64,000 nucleotides of DNA from Billgrantia saliphila (GCF_002930105.1 NZ_PJRN01000004.1:186001-250000); one strand, 5' to 3'; counted from the stretch's first letter, positions 1-9,255 are shown. Translations and numbers: made by a program. Notes: generated from the letters alone by a model not told the origin.

Positions 1-3000
1 AGGGGTAGAAGTGCGGTTGAGTTCCGGTAAGGCGGGGGGCGCTTGCTCCCTCGCCCCCCTCTGATTCGGCCACGAGGCCCGCAACCCCCGGTAACCCATC
101 CCGGTACCATAGATGCCGCTGGCAACGCCTAGCCAAGCGTCGGTTCGCTCAAGGCTCGACATCTCGCCCCCGTGCGCCGCGATGTTATAAACGGAGTAGC
201 CCAATAGCGGCGTACCTATCCCCATGGCACCGACATCCGACCAGCGGGCCGCCGCGAAGACCCCACCCGGCTGGGAGAGCATCTGCGATGCCTGGCGATA
301 CTCCAAACTATAATTAGCGTGCCTTGGGTTCAGTCTGTTGGCATTGAACGCGCCAATGCTGGTACGTGCCGCCACCGTTCCCTCGACTCCGCGCGCCGTC
401 ATTCCGGCGAGACGTAGACCGCTCGATGCCATCGGCAGCACAGACGTCGCCAGCATGGCGCCTTGCATCAGGCCTTCCGTGCTGGCCCAGGACCGGCCAT
501 GCCGTTGCATGTTGGCGAGGTTGCCGACACTGCGCGCAGCAAAGTAGGCACCGCCCGCAACGGCTAGCGGTGCAGCGACCGGTGCCAAGACCGGAATGAA
601 GGAAGCAAGGGTGGCAATGCTGGTACCGATGCCAATCACCGGGTCGAGCCACTCTTCGGTAAAGCTCTTCTCACGAGCCTGCTCCCACTCGTACTGAATG
701 TCGCCGCTGATATTAGCGATCTCGGCGAAGTTCTCCGGTACATAGACCTGGCCATTCTCGGACAGATAATTGTTGTACTGGAAGTCCGCAAAGTTTCGAT
801 AGCGGCTGCCGCTGTCGTCGATGAGCCAGGGATGGGTATCGTCTTCGCTCATACGGAACAGGGCTGTGTCGTAAGTGGAGCCACTCTCCTGATAGAGAAT
901 CGGGATGATCTCAACCTCGTCTCCCTTATCGCCAAGCTCACGGATTTGGTCGGCCACCGGGTCGATCAGCTCGGCGTCGTCCGTCCCGAGCACCGCGCTC
1001 AGATTTGCGTCCAGCTCCTCGTCGATGGTGATGACACGCTCCTCCGGCAGGTCGTCCAACCCCGCCTCGACACGCGCCTCATCGGCCTCCTGATCCCTGA
1101 ATGCCGTAGCAATCGCCGGCCAGTTGTCCGGATCGAGGCGATGCGCCTCCTCCTGTCCCAGCAGGTGCGCGTTGAACCGACTGGCCCTCTCGATGTTTAG
1201 TCGGTGGTCAGCGTTCTCATCCAAGGCCTCTAGGAGAGCCTTTGCCTTATCTTCCAGGAGGTCCAGTTCATCGGCTAGATCCAACTCCGGATGCTGTTCC
1301 TTCCACTCTTCCGGCGCCTTCTCCATGAATGAAACACCGGCCCGTATGATGCCCAGCTGAGTGAGGATACGCGCCTCGCGACTGTCGGAGAGGTGTTGCT
1401 GGGCCTCAAGATACCCTCCCTCCAGTTCGAGGTAGTCATTCTCCCACTGCCAGGATTCTGCGGGCCCAGGCCCTTCCTGTGCTGGCCCGGCCGAGGTCCC
1501 GCCGTCGAGCAGTTGCCAGGTCGACGGCTGGGAAGCACGATAGGCTTCCATTCGTGCGTGCCACTCACCCGCCTTGAGAGAGTCACGTTGCCTCTCAAGC
1601 AACACCAACTCCTCCTGCGCCGCCGCCACTTCGGGATGCACCCAGCGCATCCCCTCTCCCATCTCTTCATCAATGATCGGCACCAGCACCGGATCCACGT
1701 CATCGGGCAGGGAGCCGGTGAGCTTCTCCGTCCCGCCGAGGCCATACTCCTCGACGGTATCGTCATAGGATGTCTGAGCCTCCTCTACGGCCGTCCTGGC
1801 CTCCTCCAGGCTGCCTTCGACGATCCAGTCCGCCCACTGCCGATCGAGCTGCTGCTCTGCCTCGGTACGCTCCATCCACTCCGGAGCTTCATCGGGGGTA
1901 TAGGTCAGTTCATCTTCCAGTGTGTAGTTTTCATAGACGATAGTCAGATGTAGCTGGCCGTCCTCAACAGTGACAGTGACGTCGTTCTCACTGAACCTCC
2001 CAGCAGACTGCATGCGACCCTCTCCCCGATGGTCGCGGCTCGCATCATAGTAGCGGTAGTTATCGCCGAAGCGTTCCGGGTGCTGTTCCCGATAGGCCTC
2101 GAGTGCAGCCTCCTCAAGACGCGAATATTCCGCGAGCCGCTCCTCGGCGTCGTTCAATACTTCATGGGCCGCGGCCACCTCCGGATGCACGTACCAGGTC
2201 TCACCGTCTCGCTCGATCGGTACAGTATCCTCATCGTCAGACACCAGCGAGCCTTCCCCGAGCCGTTCCTCAGCGTCGTCGAGGGTCTGCTGAGCATTGG
2301 CAATCTCACCATTCTCGCCCTCGAGACTCTCGCGCTGTTCAGCGAACTGCTCGGCACGCATCTCCTGATAGTCTTCCTTCGCCTCGTTATAGCGCTCCGT
2401 AACATCGATCAAGCCGTCTGCCGAGGCATCCCGCTCCCTTTTCCAGTGCGCCCAGTTCCCATCGACCTGTTGCTGCGCGTCAGTACGACCGGACTCCCCA
2501 GGGGCATGGGTCAGTTGGATCTCAACCTCCTCGGAGGCATAGGTATTCACCAAGTAGAGTTGCCCATCACGCTCGATGACGTTCTGCGTCATTAACTCCC
2601 CAGTATGCCTGTCCCGAGTGCTCCGCCCCCCTCGCCCCCGGGACGTTACTTCATACTCGTATCCCCCTTCCTCGAAATAGTGCGGGTTCTCTTCACGTTC
2701 GGCAGCGAGCGCGTCTTGCTTGATATCGGCCAACTTGAGGGAGTCGCCCCCACTCATCAGCTCATCCCACTCACGGTCGAGCCCACGCGCCAGATCAGGG
2801 CGCTCCCTTGGCGCGTCGCCCGGGGCGTAAGTGAGAGGGACTTCAACCTCCTCGTCCATGTTCTCGTAGGTGTTGACCAAATAAAGCTGGCCGTCCCGCT
2901 CGATAATCTCCTGGTTCTCCAGCTCGCCCGTATGTTCCGTCTTCGAACCGGCCCGGCCGCGGCTCACGGTATATTCGTAACCATCCTCATCGAAATACCG

Positions 3001-5262
3001 TGAAAACTCCTCGTCTTCTTCATAGAGCGTGACGAGGCGTTCCTCGATATCCTCCGCCTCCCCTTGCAGTTCCTGCCACTCGCGCTCCGCATCGAGGTAC
3101 TCGATCCAGGTAGTGATCTCCTCCAGCCGTTCTTGTGCCTCTTTCAGGGAGCTATCCGGATCCGGCAGCTCCCAGTAGACACCATGAGCCTCACCCGCGG
3201 CGTTGAGGCGTTCAAGGGCATTGTTCCAGGCGTTCTCGTACTCCGGGTCCAGGGCGTAGACATCCAGCTCCGCTTGTCTTTGCAGGACGCTGGTCATTGC
3301 TTCGTCACGGGCACGACGTGCCGCCTCCTCTGCCTCGACCGCCTCGACGAGCTCGGCATCAACCCAAACCCATACCCCGTTGCGCCGCACAGCTTCCCAC
3401 TCCCCACCGGAAGGCGCCGCCTCGTCCGGTGGCGTACCGGGATTATCGCCGGCCGCATCGGAGGCGGGCTTGATAGTGTCCTCCGCATCGCCCTCTTCCC
3501 CGAGGATCTCCTCGATAGCGTCCTGTGTCGCTTTCTCCAGCCCCTCCAGCTCCTCTTCCAGTTCCTCGATGCGGGCCAGCTCCTCGCTTCCCAGAAGGAT
3601 ACTTTCGAGAATCCCCTGTAGGGCCTGTTCCTCGTCCGTGTCGCCGTCCAGCCCCATCAGCAGTTCGGTAAGTGACTCCTCATGCGTTGCGGGTTCGATG
3701 TCGATTTCGAGGCCATCCTCGTCACGCCGCAGTGTCTTACTCCCATCCGGCGAGGTGGTCAGCGTATAACCATTGTCAGTTACTTCGACCGTCGTCTGCG
3801 TGGCACCCTCAATGACCACCGTTTCGCCTACGTGGATAACATTAGGGTCGCGAGGCGAATCGAAGAGTTCGGGGTTACTCTCCCCGAGTTCCTCCAGCGT
3901 CACACCGTGGCGTTCGGCAATGGCGATCAGATAGTCGCCATCCTGAACTTCATACTCGCTGGCCTCTCCATCGTTCTCCACTACCGTGGTCGTCTTGGTT
4001 TCACGTCCATCGGGTTCAATTACGATTTCAACTATCGTGCCATTGCCATATTCGGTCCGGCGAGTCTCGTTGCCCTCGGCGTCGATATAGATCGAAGAGC
4101 TTCCGATGCCTCGCCCGGAGCTGTAACTCGCGATCACCTCCTCGCCATCTTCTGCATCGACGATCCTGGTAGTGTACTGCTCCCCGCCATTGGTCAGCTC
4201 ATCGGTCTCAAACTCGACTTCATAGCCAGCCGCAGCGAGCTGGGCAATCACCTGTTCGCGAGTGAGCTCCCGTTCCTCGGCTATCTGGTCGATGCTCTTG
4301 CCCTCGGAGACGTCTTCGGCGATATCATCGATGCCCTCACGAGTCGTCTCCTGCTCAGGATCCAGCGTCGTCTGGGTGCCATCTTCGGCCACCACTACCG
4401 TCTCGCTGTTGCCGTCGCTATCGGTGGTCGTGATCGTTACGACATCGCTGCCGGGCAGTTCGGTTATCTCGACGACGCTGCCATCGCCCAAGTCGTCTTC
4501 GAGGCGCGTCGTCCTTTCGCCGCTCTCTTCGTCCTCACTGACGGTGAACTTGCGCCCCTCATCGTCCCGGAGAGGTGATTGGCTCAGCGTTTCGCCATCT
4601 TCGCCCGTCACCTCGACCCAATATCGATCGGTGTCGTGATCGTAGTATTCGTGGATGGTTTCGCCTGTCTCGGGGTCGGTGATCGTCGTCCGGGTAACGT
4701 TGTCGCCGGCAAGCCCCCACTCGGATGACTCCACCTCGTAGCCACCCGCTTCGAGCTGCTCGATAACCTCCTCTCTGTTCATCTCGGAGTCATGGAAAAG
4801 ATTGAGCCCTTTCCCCTCGGTAATTTCCTCGGCGAGGTCTTCTGCCTGCTCGACCGCCTCCTCGTCGATGACAGGCTCTTGCTCGGATGCGTTATCGACA
4901 GGGAGGAAAACGTCGTTCTGGTCCAGAGGATCGAAGTACAGCGGATCGAAACTCGAGGAATCGAAATTGTCCGGTACCGCAGGACCATAAACAGGAGGTT
5001 CTGAGTTGAGCTCCAATTGCTGCAGATATTCCGGCGAGTAGACGCCGTAGCCCTCCATGGGAGTGTGGCTGGTGTTGATCGGCTGGAACGGCGTTCCCCC
5101 AGTCAGTTGAGGTGTCGCTGGGGTCACGGTCTGTTGCGGCGTGAACGCCGGGGGGCTAGGAGGGCGCGGCTTGGCGGACGCCACCAACAGCGCCATGGAG
5201 AAAGTCGAATCGCTGCCAGATGAAATTCTGGCGGCAAGCCGCCATACGCTACTCAGCCTCAT
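1..5262 (-). CDS. Giant acidic LysM/DUF4781-like protein (C-terminus beyond window)
   Basis: An uninterrupted minus-strand frame of at least 1754 codons leaves the left edge of the window without a stop. The ATG at 5262 has a GGAGGAGA site 8-9 bases upstream; an in-frame ATG at 5280 lacks one. A Pro-rich linker (about 30-70) comes first. Two related Glu-rich helical units follow (about 143-185 and 309-350; both contain EQL/AQL..GGYEVE-type ends). A LysM motif starts YEVQDGDYL at 437 and ends near 484. A Glu-rich probable coiled coil lies near 565-600, and a three-copy repeat between 756 and 1146. Residues 1538-1754 are a hydrophobic Gly/Ala-rich region with HGRSWASTEG and DVGAMGIGTPLLGY, resembling DUF4781. 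I see no clear signal peptide. LysM suggests peptidoglycan contact. A role as a secreted or toxin-like effector is inference only; an unusual surface protein is the alternative. Low pI fits a halophile. Confidence 0.85.
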   Translation of the reverse strand, partial: MRLSSVWRLAARISSGSDSTFSMALLVASAKPRPPSPPAFTPQQTVTPATPQLTGGTPFQPINTSHTPMEGYGVYSPEYLQQLELNSEPPVYGPAVPDNFDSSSFDPLYFDPLDQNDVFLPVDNASEQEPVIDEEAVEQAEDLAEEITEGKGLNLFHDSEMNREEVIEQLEAGGYEVESSEWGLAGDNVTRTTITDPETGETIHEYYDHDTDRYWVEVTGEDGETLSQSPLRDDEGRKFTVSEDEESGERTTRLEDDLGDGSVVEITELPGSDVVTITTTDSDGNSETVVVAEDGTQTTLDPEQETTREGIDDIAEDVSEGKSIDQIAEERELTREQVIAQLAAAGYEVEFETDELTNGGEQYTTRIVDAEDGEEVIASYSSGRGIGSSSIYIDAEGNETRRTEYGNGTIVEIVIEPDGRETKTTTVVENDGEASEYEVQDGDYLIAIAERHGVTLEELGESNPELFDSPRDPNVIHVGETVVIEGATQTTVEVTDNGYTLTTSPDGSKTLRRDEDGLEIDIEPATHEESLTELLMGLDGDTDEEQALQGILESILLGSEELARIEELEEELEGLEKATQDAIEEILGEEGDAEDTIKPASDAAGDNPGTPPDEAAPSGGEWEAVRRNGVWVWVDAELVEAVEAEEAARRARDEAMTSVLQRQAELDVYALDPEYENAWNNALERLNAAGEAHGVYWELPDPDSSLKEAQERLEEITTWIEYLDAEREWQELQGEAEDIEERLVTLYEEDEEFSRYFDEDGYEYTVSRGRAGSKTEHTGELENQEIIERDGQLYLVNTYENMDEEVEVPLTYAPGDAPRERPDLARGLDREWDELMSGGDSLKLADIKQDALAAEREENPHYFEEGGYEYEVTSRGRGGRSTRDRHTGELMTQNVIERDGQLYLVNTYASEEVEIQLTHAPGESGRTDAQQQVDGNWAHWKRERDASADGLIDVTERYNEAKEDYQEMRAEQFAEQRESLEGENGEIANAQQTLDDAEERLGEGSLVSDDEDTVPIERDGETWYVHPEVAAAHEVLNDAEERLAEYSRLEEAALEAYREQHPERFGDNYRYYDASRDHRGEGRMQSAGRFSENDVTVTVEDGQLHLTIVYENYTLEDELTYTPDEAPEWMERTEAEQQLDRQWADWIVEGSLEEARTAVEEAQTSYDDTVEEYGLGGTEKLTGSLPDDVDPVLVPIIDEEMGEGMRWVHPEVAAAQEELVLLERQRDSLKAGEWHARMEAYRASQPSTWQLLDGGTSAGPAQEGPGPAESWQWENDYLELEGGYLEAQQHLSDSREARILTQLGIIRAGVSFMEKAPEEWKEQHPELDLADELDLLEDKAKALLEALDENADHRLNIERASRFNAHLLGQEEAHRLDPDNWPAIATAFRDQEADEARVEAGLDDLPEERVITIDEELDANLSAVLGTDDAELIDPVADQIRELGDKGDEVEIIPILYQESGSTYDTALFRMSEDDTHPWLIDDSGSRYRNFADFQYNNYLSENGQVYVPENFAEIANISGDIQYEWEQAREKSFTEEWLDPVIGIGTSIATLASFIPVLAPVAAPLAVAGGAYFAARSVGNLANMQRHGRSWASTEGLMQGAMLATSVLPMASSGLRLAGMTARGVEGTVAARTSIGAFNANRLNPRHANYSLEYRQASQMLSQPGGVFAAARWSDVGAMGIGTPLLGYSVYNIAAHGGEMSSLERTDAWLGVASGIYGTGMGYRGLRASWPNQRGAREQAPPALPELNRTSTP
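1825..2070 (-). repeat. Protein repeat module, copy 3 (giant protein residues 1065-1146)
   Basis: This is the third, more diverged copy, with DGQLHLTIVYEN, LTYTPDEAP and RQWADW at the matching positions. It starts 203 residues after copy 2. Helical VHPEVAAA-type segments follow copies 2 and 3. Confidence 0.55.
2446..2679 (-). repeat. Protein repeat module, copy 2 (giant protein residues 862-939)
   Basis: This is the second copy. It begins YFEEGGYEYEVTSRGR, keeps DGQLYLVNTY and LTHAPGES, and ends NWAHW. It is the closest match to copy 1 and starts 106 residues after it. Confidence 0.65.
2758..2997 (-). repeat. Protein repeat module, copy 1 (giant protein residues 756-835)
   Basis: This is the first of three degenerate copies. 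It begins YFDEDGYEYTVSRGR and contains the shared cores DGQLYLVNTY and LTYAPGDAP, ending in REWDEL. The copies are similar at the protein level only. Confidence 0.65.
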
Positions 5263-5291
5263 CACTGTTCTCTCCTCCATGACGAGGACAC

Positions 5292-5305
5292 ATGACGTGG
5301 GTCAT
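5292..5305. promoter_or_regulatory. Inverted repeat upstream of the giant gene
   Basis: ATGAC-GTGG-GTCAT lies 30 bases upstream of the giant gene's ATG, in the 73-base gap behind the LysR gene. It could be an operator. No promoter consensus is clear nearby. Confidence 0.3.
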
Positions 5306-5335
5306 TGCCTGTTTTAGTTGTTCGCCTTCGCGTGC

Positions 5336-6202
5336 TTAGGCGGGTTCCGCTATGCGCGTAGGAGCCAGATGCTCGGCAATCCGATCCGCCAGGGCAGACA
5401 GCATGGCCTGGTCGCCCGACGGGCTGGCCATCAGCATGAACTCGGCGTCCGGCAGCGGTGGCAAACCATGATCTTCCGACAAAGCGATGAGACCCGAGCC
5501 AAGTTGACTGGCCGGCATTGGCGCCAGCGCAAATCCTCCTTCCACTGCCGCTCGCAGGCTCGCGCCGCTCGTACAGAGCATTGCCATGCGCTGGGGAATG
5601 CCGGAGAGGGCGAGCTTGGTCAAGGCCGCCTCTCGGTAAGGACACGCTTCCGGGAACAAGGCCAGGGGAAGCGGAGAGGGAAGGCGCATGGGAGATCGCT
5701 CGGCCCAGGCCCAGACCAAGGGCTCGTGCCACAGCAAGCGCCCTGGCTCCTGGGAGCCGCATTGAGCGCCTAGTACCAGGTCGACATCGCCGCGCTTCAT
5801 GGCAACGACCATGTCACCGGGAATGCCGACTCGAACGCCCAGCTCGACCTGGGGGTTGTCGTTAACGAAGCTCTTGAGGGTGCGCATCAGCGAGGGACTG
5901 ACACAGTCCTCGGCGATACCCAGACGCACGTTACCCTGGTAGGAGGAACGGGAAAGTTGCGTCATGGCATCGCGGTTGAGTGCCAGGATGGCACGTGCGT
6001 AGGCCGCCAGACATTCACCATCCGGCGTTACCTCGAAAGCCCGCGTCGTACGCCGGAGCAAGGGTTTACCGACCTGCGCCTCCAACCGACGCAAGTGCCC
6101 ACTTATGGCCGGCTGAGTCAGGTGCAGACGATTGGCGGCGCGGGTGAAGCTTCCTTCATCGATGACGGCGACGAAACTTCTCAAGAGAAGCAAATCGAGC
6201 AT
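5336..6202 (-). CDS. LysR-family transcriptional regulator
   Basis: The protein has about 288 residues, typical for the family. The N-terminal winged helix-turn-helix shows the classic pattern SFTRAANRLHLTQPAISGHL, followed by a periplasmic-binding-protein-like effector domain from about residue 90. Two ATGs are in frame (6208 and 6202); the second is preferred because GGAAAG lies 8 bases upstream of it. It is transcribed divergently from the flavin reductase at 6449 across 246 bases, so that gene is the likely target, with autoregulation as usual for LysR proteins. The effector cannot be read from the sequence. It is one of three LysR/flavin reductase divergons in this window. Confidence 0.88.
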   Translation of the reverse strand: MLDLLLLRSFVAVIDEGSFTRAANRLHLTQPAISGHLRRLEAQVGKPLLRRTTRAFEVTPDGECLAAYARAILALNRDAMTQLSRSSYQGNVRLGIAEDCVSPSLMRTLKSFVNDNPQVELGVRVGIPGDMVVAMKRGDVDLVLGAQCGSQEPGRLLWHEPLVWAWAERSPMRLPSPLPLALFPEACPYREAALTKLALSGIPQRMAMLCTSGASLRAAVEGGFALAPMPASQLGSGLIALSEDHGLPPLPDAEFMLMASPSGDQAMLSALADRIAEHLAPTRIAEPA

Positions 6203-6386
6203 ATGCATATCTTTCCATGATAAATGGAGCTTTCTTTTTATGTATCATTCGGCAGCGTGCGCGACACGCCGCGGATGATTGCCATCTGCCCTCTCTAGCT
6301 CTTTGCCACCCCACCACCAGAGTAGCAGAATTTCAGAAAACGCCTCATCTAGGTTTATTATAAATACCATCACGCAATTTGATTTA

Positions 6387-6392
6387 TATAAT
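6387..6392 (+). promoter_or_regulatory. Possible -10 box for the flavin reductase gene
   Basis: TATAAT lies in a distinctly AT-rich part of the 6203-6448 spacer, about 55 bases before the start codon. No good -35 element is visible at the usual distance, which would fit an activator-dependent promoter. Confidence 0.35.
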
Positions 6393-6448
6393 GCGCCGGG
6401 AAATGCTGACATGGAGCAATAACAAAACTGACACGGACACTTCATACC

Positions 6449-7117
6449 ATGCCCACCCTCTTGCATATCGCCTCCTCACCGCGTAAGCATCGATCGGCAT
6501 CGCTGGAGGTCGCGCGCGCTTTCGTAAGCGACTATCGGGCTTGCATGCCGCACGTCCAAGTGACAGATCTTGATCTCTGGGAAACTGAACTACCCGAATT
6601 CGATGCCCATGCCATGGCCGCCAAATATGCGGGGCTAGAGGGAATCCCACTGACGGCAAGTCAGCAGCAGGCCTGGGATCGCCTGCATCAGCTCGCGTCC
6701 CACCTGCACGAGGCAGACCTGCTCCTGTTCTCGATCCCGATCTGGAACTTCAGCATCCCTTATAGGCTCAAGCACTTCATCGATCTGGTATCGCAGAAAG
6801 ACATTCTCTTCTCGTTCGATCCGGAAAAGGGTTTCAGTGGTCTACTCACAGGCAAGAAAGCCATCGTCATATACGCCAGGGGGCTGAGCTACGTGGCCGA
6901 CTCCTTCACTCCCGCGCCGGAGTTCGACTACCAGAAGTCCTACTTCGAGCAGTGGCTGAAGTTCGTCGGCATCAAGGAAGTCGAATCGGTCATCGTCGAA
7001 AAGACGCTCTTCGGCACCGAAGTCGATGGCGCGGCACGCGAGCAGGCCTGCTTTCAGGCCGCGCAACTCGCAAGAAATCTTGCACAGTCCCAACAGACCG
7101 CTCGGATCCCCTCCTGA
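6449..7117 (+). CDS. FMN-dependent NAD(P)H oxidoreductase, azoreductase/flavodoxin-2 family
   Basis: The protein has 222 residues with a flavodoxin-like fold. The phosphate-binding loop is near the N-terminus (LHIASSPRKHRSAS), and the family motif around the flavin ring is SIPIWNFSIPYRLKHFID (about residues 93-110). The family uses NAD(P)H and bound FMN for two-electron reduction of quinones and azo compounds in the cytoplasm. It is monocistronic or followed by the cupin gene after 147 bases. The divergent LysR at 5336-6202 is the likely controller. It is clearly diverged from the two azoreductases at 25070 and 54472, which resemble each other more. The natural substrate is unknown. Confidence 0.85.
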   Translation: MPTLLHIASSPRKHRSASLEVARAFVSDYRACMPHVQVTDLDLWETELPEFDAHAMAAKYAGLEGIPLTASQQQAWDRLHQLASHLHEADLLLFSIPIWNFSIPYRLKHFIDLVSQKDILFSFDPEKGFSGLLTGKKAIVIYARGLSYVADSFTPAPEFDYQKSYFEQWLKFVGIKEVESVIVEKTLFGTEVDGAAREQACFQAAQLARNLAQSQQTARIPS

Positions 7118-7264
7118 CCCATCGCAAATCGGCATGGGGAGTGGCGAAACGACTTGTCCGCCGAGCATAATATCCACCTGCACGAGTTCGAGGAGGCGCT
7201 TCGGCTCGTGTTCGAGTCCTGGGCGCTCGCTCGGGAAACATCGCACCGAGAAGGACACTGGACC

Positions 7265-7576
7265 ATGGAGATCACCCGCAGCCGGGATTTCGCCGCCGAG
7301 CGTGCCTGGGGCGCCAAGACCATCGCCAGCATGAACGGCATTACCACCCGCCTGCACTGGACCGACCATCCCTACCGCTGGCACGTCAACGACGGTGAAG
7401 AGGTCTTCGTGGTGCTCGATGGCCGCGTCGAGATGCGTTACCGCAGCGAAGGCATCGAACATGCGCAGCTGCTGGAAGTGGGCGACATCTTCTTTGCCTC
7501 GGTGGGCACCGAACATGTCGCCTGCCCCATCGGCGAGACCCGTGTACTGGTGATCGAGAAGGAAGGCAGCGTCTAA
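7265..7576 (+). CDS. Small cupin-domain protein
   Basis: The protein has 103 residues. The ATG at 7265 is chosen because AGAAGGA lies 10 bases upstream and the cupin sequence begins soon after; an upstream in-frame ATG at 7154 would add an unrelated tail. The cupin barrel is visible as HPYRWHVNDGEEVFVVLDGRVEMRY, followed by LLEVGDIFFASVGTEHVA, so two or three His and one Glu could bind a metal. Single-domain cupins of this size range from isomerases to dioxygenase-like proteins and binding proteins, and the substrate cannot be assigned. It converges on the nitroreductase gene. Confidence 0.8.
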   Translation: MEITRSRDFAAERAWGAKTIASMNGITTRLHWTDHPYRWHVNDGEEVFVVLDGRVEMRYRSEGIEHAQLLEVGDIFFASVGTEHVACPIGETRVLVIEKEGSV

Positions 7577-7600
7577 GCGTCTAGAGGAACGGGCGTCAAA

Positions 7601-7618
7601 CGGGGCCGTCAGGCCCCG
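7601..7618. terminator. Hairpin between convergent cupin and nitroreductase genes
   Basis: CGGGGCC-GTCA-GGCCCCG forms a 7-bp GC stem. It overlaps the stop codon of the nitroreductase gene and lies 24 bases past the cupin stop. No T-run follows on either strand, so termination is only suggested. Confidence 0.4.
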
Positions 7619-8250
7619 CTCCACTCCAGCACGACTCGCGCACGTGGCCAGCGCACCTTGGCCAGCCCGGCCAGACGGTCCCGTTCGATATCGCGATAGC
7701 CGAGCGCCAGCAGCACCACGCTGCGAAGCCCCTTCTCCTCGAGCCCCAGCAATGCATCCAGTGCCGGCGGATCGAAGCCCTCCATGGGAGAAGCATCGAC
7801 CCGCTCCGCCGCTGCGGCGGTCAGGGCCGTGCCCAACGCAATATAGGCCTGCCGCGCCGCCCAGTGATGCCGCCCCTCCGGCGTGGAAAAACCGGCAACG
7901 GCGGCGTGGAGCGACTGCCGATATCCTTCCAGCTCCTCCGGATCGAGACCTCGGGCCGCAGCTGTCAGCGCGATCAGCTCATCCACGTGCCGACCATCCA
8001 CCTCGGCCCAGGTGGCAAAAATGAGCAGGTGGGAGCATTCGTTGACCTGGGGCTGGTTACATGCCGCGCATCGGATTCGCTCGCGCAGCGCTGGGTCTTC
8101 CACCACCAGCACAGTGTAGGGCTGGAGGCCGTATGACGACGGCGCCAGATGCACGGCTTCGAGAATGGAATCGAGGGTTTGCCGGGGTACCTTCTCGCCG
8201 TTCATACGCTTGGCGGCATAGCGCCACTGCAGGGCTTCCATCAAACTCAT
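7609..8250 (-). CDS. Nitroreductase family protein (NfsB-like)
   Basis: The protein has 213 residues, the usual length for the family. It begins MSLMEALQWRYAAKRMNGEKV, with the FMN-binding Arg/Arg-Lys region, then LAPSSYGLQPY (about residues 36-46), typical of NAD(P)H nitroreductases and dihydropteridine reductases. These homodimeric flavoenzymes reduce nitro groups, quinones or flavins. The ATG overlaps the stop of the upstream EamA gene by four bases (ATGA), so the two are translationally coupled. The pair is divergent from the MarR gene at 9297, suggesting induction by a small aromatic or electrophilic compound. Substrate unknown. Confidence 0.88.
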   Translation of the reverse strand: MSLMEALQWRYAAKRMNGEKVPRQTLDSILEAVHLAPSSYGLQPYTVLVVEDPALRERIRCAACNQPQVNECSHLLIFATWAEVDGRHVDELIALTAAARGLDPEELEGYRQSLHAAVAGFSTPEGRHHWAARQAYIALGTALTAAAAERVDASPMEGFDPPALDALLGLEEKGLRSVVLLALGYRDIERDRLAGLAKVRWPRARVVLEWSGA

Positions 8251-9227
8251 GCGTTTTCTCCCGAAGTCGAAGTGGCAGGACGCTCCGCCGAGATCGACGT
8301 GCGCAGTGCGCGATGCGGGCCGGCGGCCCGATTCCCGCGGTGAAAGACGATGGCACCGCACACGACCAGTGCGCCTGCCAACGCCAGGTTGGGCGGCATC
8401 GCCTCTCCCAGCAGGGTAACGGCGATCAGCGTGCCGACCAGGGCCGCCACCATGCCGATCTGACTGAGGTAGACGGGGCCGGCGATTTTCTGCAGTACGA
8501 AATAAAAGACGTAGAGCACCGTGAAAACCACGACTTCGGCGAGCAGCAGCCGAATCATCTCGGCCGAGCCGAGCAACTGGGCTGTCTGCCCTGCTTCCAG
8601 CGTCAGCGCGAAGGGCGCCAGCGCCAGCGCACCGGCTAACAGCATCAGCGCAGCGAGGTAAACTGGGCCCGCATCGCCCGGCCAGCGCAGGGTGCGATAG
8701 ATATTGCCCAGCGCGATAATCAGCGGAATCGTCAGTACCAGCACCACCCAGCTCTGGGCACCCGACATGCCACCCGCCTTGGCCCACGCCAGCAGCATCC
8801 CGCCCGCCAGACCCAGCAGGACGCCCAGCAGACGCAGCGGATGCAGGCGCTCCAGTCCCAGTCCCACCGCCAACATCCAGGTGACGAGGATGGGAAAAGC
8901 GAAGCTGAGCGATACGAAGCCGGCACCCACGTGGCGTACCGCCAGGAAGCCTAGCGCATTGGGCAGGGCGAACAGCGCGCCCGAGATCAGTGCGTACTCC
9001 AGCGTTCGCCGGTTGAGCGGCATCGGTTGGCGCTGCAGCGCCGCCAGACCCAGCAGCAAGGCTCCCGCCCCCGCCACGGCAATCATGAGAAAGCTCAGGC
9101 GAGGCGCGCCGGCGCCATCGGCGAGCTTGGCCACGGCCAGTGACAACGCCAGCAGGCTGCCGACAAGGAACAGGCAGCCAAGGGCATACCAGCCGGTGCG
9201 GTTGCGTGATATCGATGAATTCGCCAT
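8247..9227 (-). CDS. EamA-type drug/metabolite exporter
   Basis: The protein has 326 residues and about ten hydrophobic segments in two EamA halves, as usual for drug/metabolite transporter family members. The start at 9227 has AGGAGC upstream; longer in-frame extensions run through the intergenic operator and are unlikely. The C-terminal tail after about residue 300 is polar. It is the first gene of an operon with the nitroreductase, under the MarR operator at 9256-9287. Such a pair could export and modify the same toxic compound, which is inference. Confidence 0.88.
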   Translation of the reverse strand: MANSSISRNRTGWYALGCLFLVGSLLALSLAVAKLADGAGAPRLSFLMIAVAGAGALLLGLAALQRQPMPLNRRTLEYALISGALFALPNALGFLAVRHVGAGFVSLSFAFPILVTWMLAVGLGLERLHPLRLLGVLLGLAGGMLLAWAKAGGMSGAQSWVVLVLTIPLIIALGNIYRTLRWPGDAGPVYLAALMLLAGALALAPFALTLEAGQTAQLLGSAEMIRLLLAEVVVFTVLYVFYFVLQKIAGPVYLSQIGMVAALVGTLIAVTLLGEAMPPNLALAGALVVCGAIVFHRGNRAAGPHRALRTSISAERPATSTSGENA

Positions 9228-9255
9228 GATCGGCTCCTCTAGCACGCCAAGAAGA

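Noticed and set aside
1275..4578. Several plus-strand frames of 100-300 codons in the first 5 kb
   Set aside because: All are antisense to the giant gene, whose frame is continuous, starts with a good ribosome binding site and has a recognisable LysM motif.
7118..7264. Possible N-terminal extension of the small cupin from 7154
   Set aside because: The extension does not resemble cupins and lacks a ribosome binding site. The ATG at 7265 has AGAAGGA at a good distance.
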